From Ascaphus truei (taxonomy: Eukaryota > Chordata > Amphibia > Anura > Ascaphidae): DNA of 64,000 nt. The notes beneath the pieces are model-generated. The model saw nothing but the letters and a program-made list of their open reading frames with translations. It did no database searches and was not told where the DNA came from. Of this stretch, positions 43,063 through 53,455 are shown piece after piece. The stretch spans positions 1 to 64,000 of the forward strand of contig WSYH01001181.1 in NCBI GenBank assembly GCA_036426205.1, in the 5' to 3' direction. The position numbers and the translations under genes were made by a program. Each line of letters starts with the position of its first letter. The first letter of the stretch is position 1.

Positions 43063-44391
43063 GTTGCACAGCTTTGAGTGAATTAGGGAGTGGCCAATCG
43101 AGAATCGCCTTCAGCTTCTCTGGGTCCATGGAGAAACCTTGGCTGGAGATAATATAGTCTAGGAAGGCCGTGGAAGCCTGGTGAAAAAAACACTTTTCCA
43201 TCTTGGCGTAAAGACGGTTAGAACGCAGCCTGGAGATCACAAGTTTGGTATGTTGAATGTGTTCCTCCAGACAATGACAAAGGTTCCCAAAACTTCACGG
43301 AAATGTCGTTCATAAATTCCTGAAACACGGCCGGGGCGTTACACAGCCCAAAGGGCATAACAAGGTATTCATAGTGTCCAGAACGTGTGTTAAATGCTGT
43401 TTTCCACTCGTCTCCCTCCCTAATGCGAATGAGATTATAGGCACCCCTTAAGTCGAGTTTTGAAAAAATAGAGGCCCCTTGGAGACGATCGAACAGTTCA
43501 AAAATGAGCGGGAGCGGATACCTGTTTTTCACCGTGATCTTATTGAGTCCGCGGAAGTTCCATCCTTCTTCTTCACAAAAAAACCCCCTGCATTGGCAGG
43601 AGAGGTAGAGTTGCGGATGAAACCTTTCTCCAAGTTTTCTTGAATATAAGTAGTCATGGCCTCGGTCTCCGGGATGGAGAGTGGGTAAGACTTAGACTTT
43701 GGCCGAACAGTCCCAGGAATGAGGTCGACCAGGCAATCGTACGGGCGATGGGGTGGGAGGACCTCTGCTTGCACATTGTTGAATACGTCTAGATACTCAT
43801 GGTACAAGGAAGGCAGGGACGAACGGTCGGCAGGTACAGACCAGCAAGTACCACCACGGGGGAATCCGCTGGCGTAGTATCTGTGGACGAGGGCCACTGG
43901 ATGGGCAAGGTACTGGACCAATCAATGCGCGGATTGTGGAGTTGAAGCCAAGGCAATCCTAATATAATTTGTACTGAAGGGGATTGGAAAACGTCAAAGA
44001 CAATTACCTCCTTGTGACCATCAGCCAGGGTCAAGGTAAGAGGAATAGACTCCCAAATGATGAATGCCGGCTGGAGCGGTCAACCATCGATAGCCTCCAG
44101 GCCAACTGGGCTCTTCCTTCTGACCATGGGGATTTGATTCTCCTCTGTAAACTGCTGGTCCAGGAAATTACCGCCCGATCCGGAATCTATGAATGCTTCA
44201 ACCTTTACGACACGGTTGGGACCCTCCAGTGTGGCTGGTAGCATCAGCTTCTTTGGGAGAGCTTTGGAAGGAGAGGGGTTAGGAGAGACCGTACCCAGTA
44301 GAAGCCCCTCTAACTTTACTGGGTGTGCCCGTTTCCCGGCTTCAAGGGACAATTCTGAAGACGATGTTCCGAGGAAGCACAGTAGAAACAC
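43063..44391 (-). pseudogene. Minus-strand Ty3/gypsy pol: protease and RT, catalytic box deleted
   Basis: Reading down from 44391: protease with VKVEAFIDSGSGGNFLDQQF (intact D-S-G, about 44210-44160), IILGLPWLQLHNPRIDWSS near 43960, then RT blocks [42 protein letters not shown], then [60 protein letters not shown] and FQEFMNDI. At 43270/43271 about a dozen codons that should hold the YxDD metal-binding box are absent, and the frame changes. It then runs to ILDWPLPNSLKAVQ and stops at the LTR end at 43062. RNase H and integrase of this element are missing. Frameshifts also occur near 43900 and 43530. Confidence 0.78.
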
Positions 44392-45403
44392 AGCCGGTTC
44401 TGGCGCCGCCGCGCTCTATCGGTTGCCTGGAGTTGTTGACTGCCAACCTGCATAGATTCCGAGGACTCCAGGGCCAGGAGACGAGTAGCGACTGACCTGT
44501 GAGACATAACAGAGGAAGAAGAACGGGAACAGTGCCTCTCGTGTCGTCGCTCTTGTGTGCGCTGATCCATGCGTACGCTCAGGGTGATGAGTTCCTCCAG
44601 GGACGTAGGCCGGGCGTGTGTGGCCAGATCGTCTTTCAACGTATCTGAGAGTCCGTGCCAGTATGCCGCTGCGAGCGCCTCATCATTCCATTGGACTTCG
44701 GCGGCCAGAGTGGCGTAATTGGCAGCTGAATTTCGACCCTGAGAAACATGAAAGAGAGAGAAAGCAGCTGTCTCGTGCCGTGCAGGGGTATCAAATAAAA
44801 GTTGGAATTCACGTCTGAATAAAATATAATCTTGCGTTATTTCGCTACCATGTTCCCATAGAGGAGAGGCCCAGGCAAGGGCGTCTCCAGTGAGTAGGGC
44901 GTAAATATACCCTCTTAGCACGGCCAGTAGGAAACAGGGAGGGAGACATCTCAAACTGTACCTCACATTGGTTTAAGAAACCGCGGCAGTTGAGGGGGCT
45001 CCCATCATAGCGATTCGGAGAGGGAATCCGTGGGCCAGGGCCGGAGTAGGTATTGGCCATTGTTGGCGCAGAAGCCGTGGAACCCTCCTGACAGGTGAAG
45101 GTGGCTAATTGCTGAGAAACCGAGGACAGCTGATCGCTAACAAAGTGTAAGGCCTCTATGGTAATACTTGTACCCACCTCAGGGGGTCTGCGTTTGTTGG
45201 GCTCTGCATAATGACACGCCTGTAGGCCCGCAGACCAAGCTAGACACCAGTACTGAGGTGGGAACGGTATGATACCACACACCCACAGCAGTGGGAGCAA
45301 GCCCGGAGTGTGGTATAGCATTGCTGGGCCTGTTGGAAGAGTTGTTAGTAGATACTTGCAACGCTTGGGGGTGTCCGTGAGAATAGTCGTGTCCGTTTGC
45401 CAA
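44316..45403 (-). pseudogene. Minus-strand Ty3/gypsy gag with zinc knuckle
   Basis: Two overlapping frames (45321-44845 and 44966-44316) make one gag after a frameshift near 44900. The capsid part has PRIPSPNRYDGSPLNCRGFL, then GRNSAANYATLAAEVQW and LSDTLKDDLATHARP. A CCHC zinc knuckle (CFYCASSEHRLQNCP, about 44350) closes it, with C-x2-C-x4-H-x4-C intact. This is the typical chromovirus-like vertebrate gag layout. Protease overlaps the end in another frame. Confidence 0.75.
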
Positions 45404-45410
45404 TATTCAG

Positions 45411-46329
45411 GGGATCCAGAGAGTAGAGTCGTCAGAGAGCAATCCAGGTCCTAGGAAGCCAGAGGTCAGCGAAGTCGTATGCGTAGCAGGGTTCAAGGGG
45501 TTACCAGAGAGTAGAGTAGTCCAGGGAGAGCAGGGGTCAAAGCCAGGGAAATCCAAAGTAACACAGGAGCAGGTATTCACAGGAACACAGAGGGAGCACA
45601 GCATAGGACAGGTACACACAGGGAAACAGGAACTATGCAGAGCGAGGAAGAGGTGGACAGACAGGGATTATGAAGGGAGGTGCACCAATGACAGAGAGGG
45701 GAGGAGTAGAGAGAGAAGTGGGAGAAGCAAGAGATAGGTCAGGGAGAGAAGAGGAGGAGACAGAAGGGGCGGTCAGGGGAATAGCCTGAACAGCTTGGGA
45801 GGCGGAGACAGGGAAATCCTGATAAGAAGAGTCTGTGCGGGCGGCCCCTGTAAAATGGGGATGCACGCGCACAAGCTGTAACACAGACGCGGCCCGCACG
45901 GAGCAGGGGAAGACCGCAGGAGGAGGACGGAGCCAAGCGGAGGAGAACGCGGATGAGGACTGTGCCCGTGCGATGGCCAGCAAGGGTAGAGAGGAGCATG
46001 CACGCATGTCCCCCGTGGGCTGAGGGGGCGCGCGTACCGGACGCGTAACCAGGCGCGCGGAACACCGCACCACGGGCATCACGCGCGGAGGAGGCAACGG
46101 GACGGATGGCACCACAGGGGAAGGTAAAGGAGCTACCGCGGGGGAGAGGCAGCGAGGAGGATTACAGCAGGGGCTGCGGGGGCGCGTGGGTATGCGAGAC
46201 CTGCGGGGAACGCACTGCGGCAAGGGGAGAGAGGTATACGGTGAAGGAGAGGAGTGGGAAGGGGCAGAAAGGATAACGGGAGATGGGAGAGAGGGAGAAG
46301 AAGAGGAAGGAATCTCCTAAGTCGTCACA
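45411..46329 (-). mobile_element. 5' LTR and leader of the minus-strand element
   Basis: On the minus strand begins TGTGACGACTTAGG (46329). It is pyrimidine-rich and CpG-rich (45880-46200), followed by the gag leader. The 3' edge is not sharply defined. It differs from the LTR at 42224-43062, so the two chromovirus-like halves belong to different families. The Pro/Ser-rich frames here are LTR noise. Confidence 0.5.
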
Positions 46330-47516
46330 CAGATGAAGATAGAAGAAGGTGATTAAAGAAAGAAAAAAGAAGATTGGGGTACCTGATCCGGATCTTCATG
46401 GCGGATGGCATCGGATGCTGTTCGAGGGCTTCAAGGTACATGAGCTTCCTGTTACCCCGGGAGTCGGAGTGCCACCGCTTCTAATGGTAATATATTGAAT
46501 GTTTGTAAATGTCTCTTCTTACAGATTTTTTATTTGGATGTGTTTTTTGATTTTTTGGGGGAGGCACATTGACTGATAATATATTAATCTGTACCACTGT
46601 AAGGTACAGAAAAATACATTATTATGACAATATTTGGGGGGCATTTCTAGCTTGTATTGCTGTTGCTTTTTTTCATTTCAGTTTCTTATGTAGATGTGAT
46701 TGTTTGTTTTTTCATGCTTAATGCTAATAAAAGGTTTGTGATTGGTGTTCGCTTGTACTTAATGTTGTATTATGTTAGCTAATGCGTTTTATGGTTAGTT
46801 CAGATATTGTTAGAATTTCTTTCTTTCTATTTTACTGTTTAAATTCATTAATGTTGGAGTAATTCATTGTTTGGATTGGTTAGTGTTACTATTCATTTTG
46901 AGTTGGTTTAGGAATTAATTTGTTTGATTGGTTAATGGTTTAATTAATTCATTGTTGATGTTGTTATTGCTTGTATTGATTGGATTAGCTGGCTACTGTT
47001 TTTATTTAGTGAAGTGTGTTTTTTTGGAGTTTAGTTAGGTTTTATTATTGTGTGTCTTGTGTATTAATGTATTGTAATTAGGGTGCCCATTGAGTGCTAT
47101 AGAGGCTTATCATGCCCATATTATTATTATATGGGTATGATGTACCACTATACTACTCAATGGGTATAGGGTGGGTATAGTCAGTCAGGGTTTGTGCTTA
47201 GTCCTCCCGGGTTTGTATCGGGTCAGGGTGGGTTAACCCCTTAATGACTATAGCGGTTAGTAACCGGTAAGGTGATTAAGGGGTTAGGGGCCATTAGAAT
47301 GTCTTTATTATTTATATATGCTTTCTTGCTACGGAGGACAGAGGGACCTGCTGTTGTGGTAAGTATAACTGTATTTATTTACTTTACTTTTGTATGCTAA
47401 TGCAGTGTTTAATAATGGGCAAATAATCTATTATCCATATCTGGATAATAGTTATTTTGCCCATTACTGTACTGTATGGGTTTGGGCGGAGGGGGGGGGG
47501 GGCGTGTATTGATGTT

Positions 47517-47960
47517 TATTAAAATATTTATTTATATATAGTTACATAGTTACATAGCATATGAGATTGAAAAAAGACGTACGTCCATCAAGTTCAACCT
47601 ATGCTAAATTTAGACAACAGATACTTTATTCTATATCTATACTTACTTATTCATTTCTTTAATAGTGTAGATGTGCAGGGGGTCTCTGGAGCTGAACTAC
47701 GTTGGTTTTATGTCCGAGGACCCCCTGCTTCCCGAGATACAGGCACCTTTATGGTGTGCTGGTATCCCTCTGCATTGAAATGTCCCGCGTCAAGTGACCG
47801 GGACATTTCCTTGCATAGAAGATACCGGCACCCCATAAAGGTGCCTGTATCTCAGGAAGCAGGGGGTCCCTGGACCTTAAACCAACGTGGTTCTTCTCCG
47901 GAGATCCCCTGCACATATACACTATTAAAGAAATGTATATTTAAATAAATAATTTTCGGG
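47517..47960. repeat. Long hairpin element H3, left arm split by a CR1 tail
   Basis: Arms pair from TTTCTTTAATAGTGTAGATG through GCAGGGGGTCTC and GAGATACAGGCACCTTTATG. Outside 47650 the left arm continues at 47517-47540 (TATTAAAATATTTATTTATA), matching the complement of the right arm at 47937-47960. The intervening 47541-47650 is CR1. Same family as H1 and H2. Confidence 0.75.
47541..47650 (-). mobile_element. CR1 3' tail fragment
   Basis: The reverse complement matches 9797-9906: AAAGTATCTGTTGTCTA, TTTAGCATAGGTTGAACTTG, ATGGACG.ACGTCTTTTTTC, and the ACTATGTA tail repeats. By eye only a few mismatches. It is an extreme 5' truncation inserted in a hairpin arm. Confidence 0.85.
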
Positions 47961-48195
47961 CGACATTTCAGCTGGGAGAGGCGGCTCTCTCAGAGCCGCT
48001 CTCTCTGCAGCATAAATGAATCGCCGGTTTAGGCCTTTTCAGAGGGTTGATGCTATCGCTGGCAGCAACTCGCCCGTTTTGGGAATTTTGCTATCACTGG
48101 TAATCGAGCCTTTCTGATAGCAACACCCAAATAAAAGGCATTTTAAATACCCTTGCGATATTTTTTAGCAACCCTCTCTGAATGAGGCCCTATAA

Positions 48196-48760
48196 GTTAT
48201 TACATCTATTTAATGATATTATTGTTTTTAGTTATCTTATTTTCAATTACATTATTTTCTATATGTTCTGAATTCATTTTTATTCGTTTGGTTTTGATAT
48301 TATTGTTGTTAGGATTATAATATATATTCACTCTGTTAAAGACTATTTATTCATTCTTTTGAAATACAATAACTATGTTTAACATACTCATCAACATGGT
48401 TTTAAACAGATTGATATATTTGCTTAATTTGGATCTATATTTATTCCTTAAATTATTTATCAAGAGAATGAATTAATAATATATTTTTTTTTTCTCTTTT
48501 ATAATTGGTTTATATACTTTGATACTGGGTACTATTTAACATGTGCATTTTAGAATGTGTATATGTATATGCTTTTATTGAATATATAATGTACCATAGC
48601 AGTCTTCACTTAGTACAATCTGTGGTTATTCTACAGACATAGAACATGCTTTATTCATTATTGTAGGGTATATGTACTGTATACACACAATTTAATGAGT
48701 TTACCATTTAACATCATAACTGTTTTTAACCTTGTTTTTAAATGTTTATTTTTTGATTCT
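48196..48760. other. Intergenic, AT-rich, nothing recognised
   Basis: No motif, repeat boundary or frame supports a call. Confidence 0.5.
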
Positions 48761-48769
48761 CTGTTTAGG

Positions 48770-49980
48770 TAACTCCGGAGTGTTAGATTGTTAGGATTTA
48801 ATAACGTTTTTTCAATTTACCGGCTCCAACAGGCTGACGTCACATGCCCCGCGTCTCTTGACACATCAGGAAGTGACGGGGATAGGTTACAGCAGCGCGA
48901 GGATCCGGTATTTAAACACACTCCGGTAAGTCTGTTTTACTCACCTTGATAAAGGGCTTATAGCCTGAAACGAGTAGGTGTATTGTCTGTTTGTTTTTGA
49001 TCCATTAAACTTTATTTTTTATCGTGGGAACGCACCTCTGTATTTTTTACAAGCTTGCAGTGGATTTAGTGCTCCGTCTTTTCTCCCTCCTTCTACATCT
49101 GATCAACGCAGATGGAGGCACATAGTACCCCAGGACCTGTGGATATCAATGGCTCTCCATCACTAAGAAGATTATTGCCGCATGTGAGTTTATTCCATTA
49201 TTCTGTTCCATCATTGGCTATAAGGATATTTATTGCTTATTCCCCCCATTTCATTAGGATGTTTTATTAGTGCTGGACACCGGCGGGTGTTTGTTATCCT
49301 TACCTCATTGCTACGTTGGTTTCCATTTTCCAGCTATACATCTCTTTTTGGGGGCATTTATCCTAGCCTTATCATTCATATTGTAGAATAATGGAAAAAA
49401 CCATACGGAGGGATTTGCCCTGGCTGTGGCTACTGAGCTCCATCGCGGGGATTCCCCTATTTCCTGACGCCGCGTTGCCCGTCATCGGAGGCTGCTGTTG
49501 GAGGAGACGCTGGCTCCCAGTGATTGCACAAGATTTATAATCATCTTTCCCACTTCACCTACCTGTGAGTAATTTTACTACGACGCGATCGTGCTGCATG
49601 TGGCAGCCAGTCGGTAACTAGCCTTTCATTTACTATCTTTGTTTACTCATCACCTTTTTATACATTATCCTTACTGGCAATTGCTCACAGGCTGACACAC
49701 ATGGTGTGTCTATTACAATATTTAGAGACACTTATACTGTATACAGCGTATCCCCAGTCACACACCTCTACAATTATTTTTGGAGCACTGGATTGTTTGG
49801 ACTGCTCTGTGGTCTGAATTTCTATACATGTTATCATTCATATTGGAGGGGTACTCCACATAAGGCTTTGCTTTACAAGCTGATACACTTTCAACTGCCT
49901 TTTGTTTTTAGAGCACCATACAACAATTTTCTATCTGCTTGTGCTACAACTGTAATTTCTATATGTAGGGGCATGTATTG
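48770..49980 (+). mobile_element. Penelope-type terminal fragment, plus strand
   Basis: CpG-rich block (48840-48930), then a hammerhead-like motif (48946-48976), then ATTAAACTTTATTTTTTATCG and further non-coding sequence with possible splice donors. The layout parallels 61.36-61.9 kb. No coding sequence is retained. The right edge is arbitrary. Confidence 0.4.
48946..48976 (+). ncRNA. Hammerhead-like motif
   Basis: TTGATAAAG, GGC-TTATA-GCC, then TGAAACGAGT. Stem II and GAAAC are kept. Box 1 is TTGATAA rather than CUGANGA, and GCGTC is changed to GAGTA. Probably inactive. Confidence 0.4.
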
Positions 49981-49984
49981 TTTA

Positions 49985-50545
49985 ATCATACTTGCACCCC
50001 AAAAATCAGGGTGCTGGGTGCTCTCGTTACCGAGTTAACCTTTGTAATTGAAAAGCCGGGCCAGGGGAAGCGAAGTTCCCGCACCTCTCACGCCAATTGA
50101 CCCACTTCCCACGGCAATAGACTTTCTGCCTTTCAAGTTACAAAGTTAACGAGGGACAGATACATTTTATCGGTAAAACACGAGATTCTAACCGCAACCA
50201 CTTATTCAATTAACTTGTGGTTATGGGTCAAACCGATAGTAATGGATACCCATCTCACAGACGGCCCTTTAAACTTTTGCCACGCATCTTCAATCAGCGC
50301 TAGTATTGGGCGCTCACTACGCCCTCTTGTGTCTGTGAAAGGGTATAACAGGCAATGCATTTTTCTTTTAACACAGCAGGCATGGAATAGCCTGCAAATG
50401 GGGGGTAAAAACGGCTGGGACAGAGCAAACACAGCAATGCATGACAAATAGGTTTGATCCCTTCATTCCCAATGCGAGGGGAAGATGATCAGCCAGGTAT
50501 AACACCTTTATTCAGGCCTGATCACCTCCATCCTCAGCACATGGG
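49985..50545 (-). repeat. Dispersed ~520-bp repeat, minus-strand copy
   Basis: Reverse complement of 31540-32060 with moderate divergence: GCCACGCATCTTCAATCAGC, CGCATTGGGAATGAAGG and CTGATTTTTGGGGTG (latter two on the minus strand). Contains GACACAAGAGGG on the minus strand in both copies. Confidence 0.55.
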
Positions 50546-51222
50546 GTTGTTGCACAAAAAGAGCCGTGTAACCGTCCTTGGCTAGGGGTGCCGCTTGCAG
50601 CCCCTGTTTCTCCGCCGAAAGGAATATTTTTGTTCTGTCCTTGCAGGATTCATTCTCTAATCCTTAGTTCTAATGAACTTTTGAAGAAGGGTGCAATCCT
50701 TAGTTACAATGTTATGACCTTTGTACTGCATGCTCTAGCTCAGATGAATCTTGTTACATGATGGAACCTTAGATGGAACTGACTCCTAACTGGCTGCACC
50801 GGACTTTTTAAAAACACCAAAAGCCATCTGTATCATGTGCAGCCAATCTTTTGCGTGGGAACCAATAGCGTGGGAACCACCTATAGCAGAGTTCTTCCAT
50901 GCTCTACAGAACCTGGCAGAGAGCTTCAGTATAGCAATTGAGTAAGTGTGATAAATGTCATATTTCCCCATTTTTCATGCTAGCCCCCCTGCCGGCTCAG
51001 CACCTGAAAGTCTGCCATTTGCCAGGATGCTTATTGAGAGTCTCTTCCTTCATCTCTCTGTGCTAGCAAAAGGTTTAACACGTCCATATCCTGGCTACCC
51101 CAATGGTTAACACTTTCATCTCCTGGTGTTTGAAGCTGAGAGGTGGAGAAGCTCCCTATGCAAATGGATTTTTATCCATACTAAATGACTTCCTTACTGT
51201 AAAAATATAAATATAAATATTT

Positions 51223-51266
<44 letters not shown>

Positions 51267-51740
51267 CTGTAAAATAAAAATATAACCCTTGGGGGTTGTT
51301 AAAAACCATTTTCTTTTCCTCTTATTCAGAAAATCAATGTTACAATAACCCATACATTTAAAACATGATATGATCCTCACAACCTTATCCCTGGTGGGAG
51401 GCACACAGATAATTATGACACATTTTACAGGACTGCAGCGCTTAGTGGGCTGCAGAGCTGACACTTTACATTTTCCCACTATGACTCAGGGAACCCTGTT
51501 ACATGGCTTATACAGTTGATACATGGTATTAACTCACCCCCTTTTCCTTGGGGGGAGAGACACAGGCATTTTAAATACATTTGAAGTATTATTACCCTGG
51601 TTGGGTTGCAGAGCTGACACTCTAAAATTCCCAATCTGGTTAAGGGGCACCCAGCCGGCCAAATACCTTTATTAATTGCCTGTGTAACCCTTCACCATCA
51701 CAGTGGCTAAGTCCCGGTCAACCTAAAGACTTTTTTTTAT
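50546..51740. other. Unclassified, perhaps diverged LTR sequence
   Basis: Leads into an LTR 3' end at 51926, so part may be the LTR body. CTGCAGAGCTGACACTTTA / GCAGAGCTGACACTCTA recur near 51450 and 51608. A TA run lies at 51224-51260. No gene. Confidence 0.4.
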
Positions 51741-51744
51741 GTTC

Positions 51745-51926
51745 TATTTTACCTAGGAAAGTCCAGTGTTGTAGCCCACACCCAGTAAGTGTGTTTTCTT
51801 AAAGATTTTCTTATCCACTGTGTCTACATCTATTTCAAGGAAATAAATGACAATATGTTTTACTAACTTGTTGTGATCAGTGGATGATCCTGGTAAAAAG
51901 GTTTTAATACTTGGTCTCCCGTGACA
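51745..51926 (+). mobile_element. Gmr1-like LTR 3' end
   Basis: CACCCAGTAAGTGTG, GGAAATAAATGACAATATG, GTGATCAGTGGATGATCC and the end TTGGTCTCCCGTGACA match other LTR ends in the window. The 5' limit is uncertain. Confidence 0.55.
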
Positions 51927-53450
51927 AGTGGTGATTAAATATACTGTAAGAACACCATATAAATATACAAAAGAGGTTAGTGCTCCAGGCATACAGTATA
52001 TACAGAGAGTAATAGAGGGAACACTGATGAGATAAACTAAAAAGAATTAACAAATGCAATCTGATATGGTTGACAATAGGAATACGTTTACTAAAGAAAA
52101 GTGACAAGTAAACTGGGTGGTATTTTAAAGACACTATTCAATTGTGTTTTTTGGCACAAGAACGGTCAAAAAAACAATTTCATATTTTTTATATTAGTCA
52201 ATTATTTTGATTTGATTAAACATGCATAGCATATTTTCATATATACTTTAATTGCAGGTAAATCATTCTGGAAAGCTTTGTAGGAAATGATAGCCTTGAG
52301 ATTTGAAAAAAAAATAAGTTCTACAATCTCTGCTCACTTGTATAGCTTTAATACTGCTCATAGTGTGTCTGCATCATTTATTTGGTCTTGCGTTCATTCT
52401 GCTTATTGCATTGGCCGACCTGTTCCTCAGATCCAATAACACTTCAATTATTTAAATTTACTAACCCAACAGTAACATCCCTGTTTAGTCTCAACTGCAT
52501 TTACTAAGGAAACCCACAGGGATCCTTGCAAGCAGTGTCCTCTAGCACAAATAACCCTAATCAGGATTCACAATTAATCTCTGATATTGTTCTGTATCGA
52601 CTTTAATGTTTGATGAGGATTTTTAGCCTTAAATCCATCAGTAAATCTAACACATCTCCCCGCTAGCAAAAGAGACTGCTTTTAATGGCGACGTCTTGTA
52701 CTTCTTATTTACAATCCTAATCACATCATTGATTTCAGTAATCTTTTCTTCAGTAAAAGTGGTTATTAATTTTCTAAAAGCCAGGATCTCTTTTATTTAT
52801 TTTTTTGTTAAAATCCAGATAAAGAAAATTAAGGCAAGTAATCCTACACCAGAGATTCTTTAGGTTGGATAAATCCTCAATGAGGTTTTATGCAAAAGGT
52901 TCAAAGCTTTCACAATGACCAAAAAGCCTTGATGACTTAAAAATTCTTTGAAAGTGAGAGTCTGTTATAATTTATTGTGTCATTCATGTAATTTGAATGT
53001 GAGAATTTGATAGCTCTTTTGTGGTAGAATTGTATCTATAAATAATACACATTATAAAACTACAGTATTGTTTTTTTTTATAATGATCACTTTCCAAAAC
53101 AGGGAATACAATTCCTGTACTCATATACAGCGTGTGTACTTCTGTCATGTAATCATTAAAAGTTAGGGGACTATATTTCAAACTGGAATAAATTGTATGT
53201 TCTGGTAAAATACACATTAAAGTATAATTAGGAATTTTAGCATCAGGATACATTATTGGATGCACATATAATGGGAAGGTGGTAAAGTTGTCTAGCAGCA
53301 ACATCAGAGTAAAACTTCTGTGTAAAAACTAGTTCATATTAAAAAAAAAAAAAAGATTTTCATTAAAAACATTGATATTTGTTTTATTCTGCCATTTATT
53401 TAGTGCAAGTCTTGCATCAGGAAGACTTTGCTCAACAGATCCCATATTAG
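51927..53450. other. Intergenic, AT-rich, no gene recognised
   Basis: Short frames only. No terminal repeat, splice pattern or protein motif that I can support. Confidence 0.5.
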
Positions 53451-53455
53451 CATTG

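Larger units (their letters stand above)
46340..48190. mobile_element. Non-autonomous DNA element with hairpin modules
   Basis: The right end CTCTGAATGAGGCCC|TA (about 48189) resembles PIF/Harbinger-type termini. No left terminus was found. Modules shared with the 3.0-kb element at 25.5 kb: the palindrome ATTATCCATATCTGGATAAT with TTTTGCCCATTACTGTACTG (47400-47480) and hairpin H3. 46490-46620 resembles 23120-23270. No transposase. Confidence 0.45.

Noticed and set aside
45633..46223. 196-codon Pro/Ser-rich minus-strand frame
   Set aside because: It falls in the GC-rich LTR/leader of the minus-strand element. No gag motif; true gag begins downstream.
40861..46329. Autointegration (self-integration) of one chromovirus as the cause of the head-to-head halves
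   Set aside because: That model needs both halves to share one LTR family, but the two LTR starts (TGTGAGGTCC and TGTGACGACT) and bodies differ.
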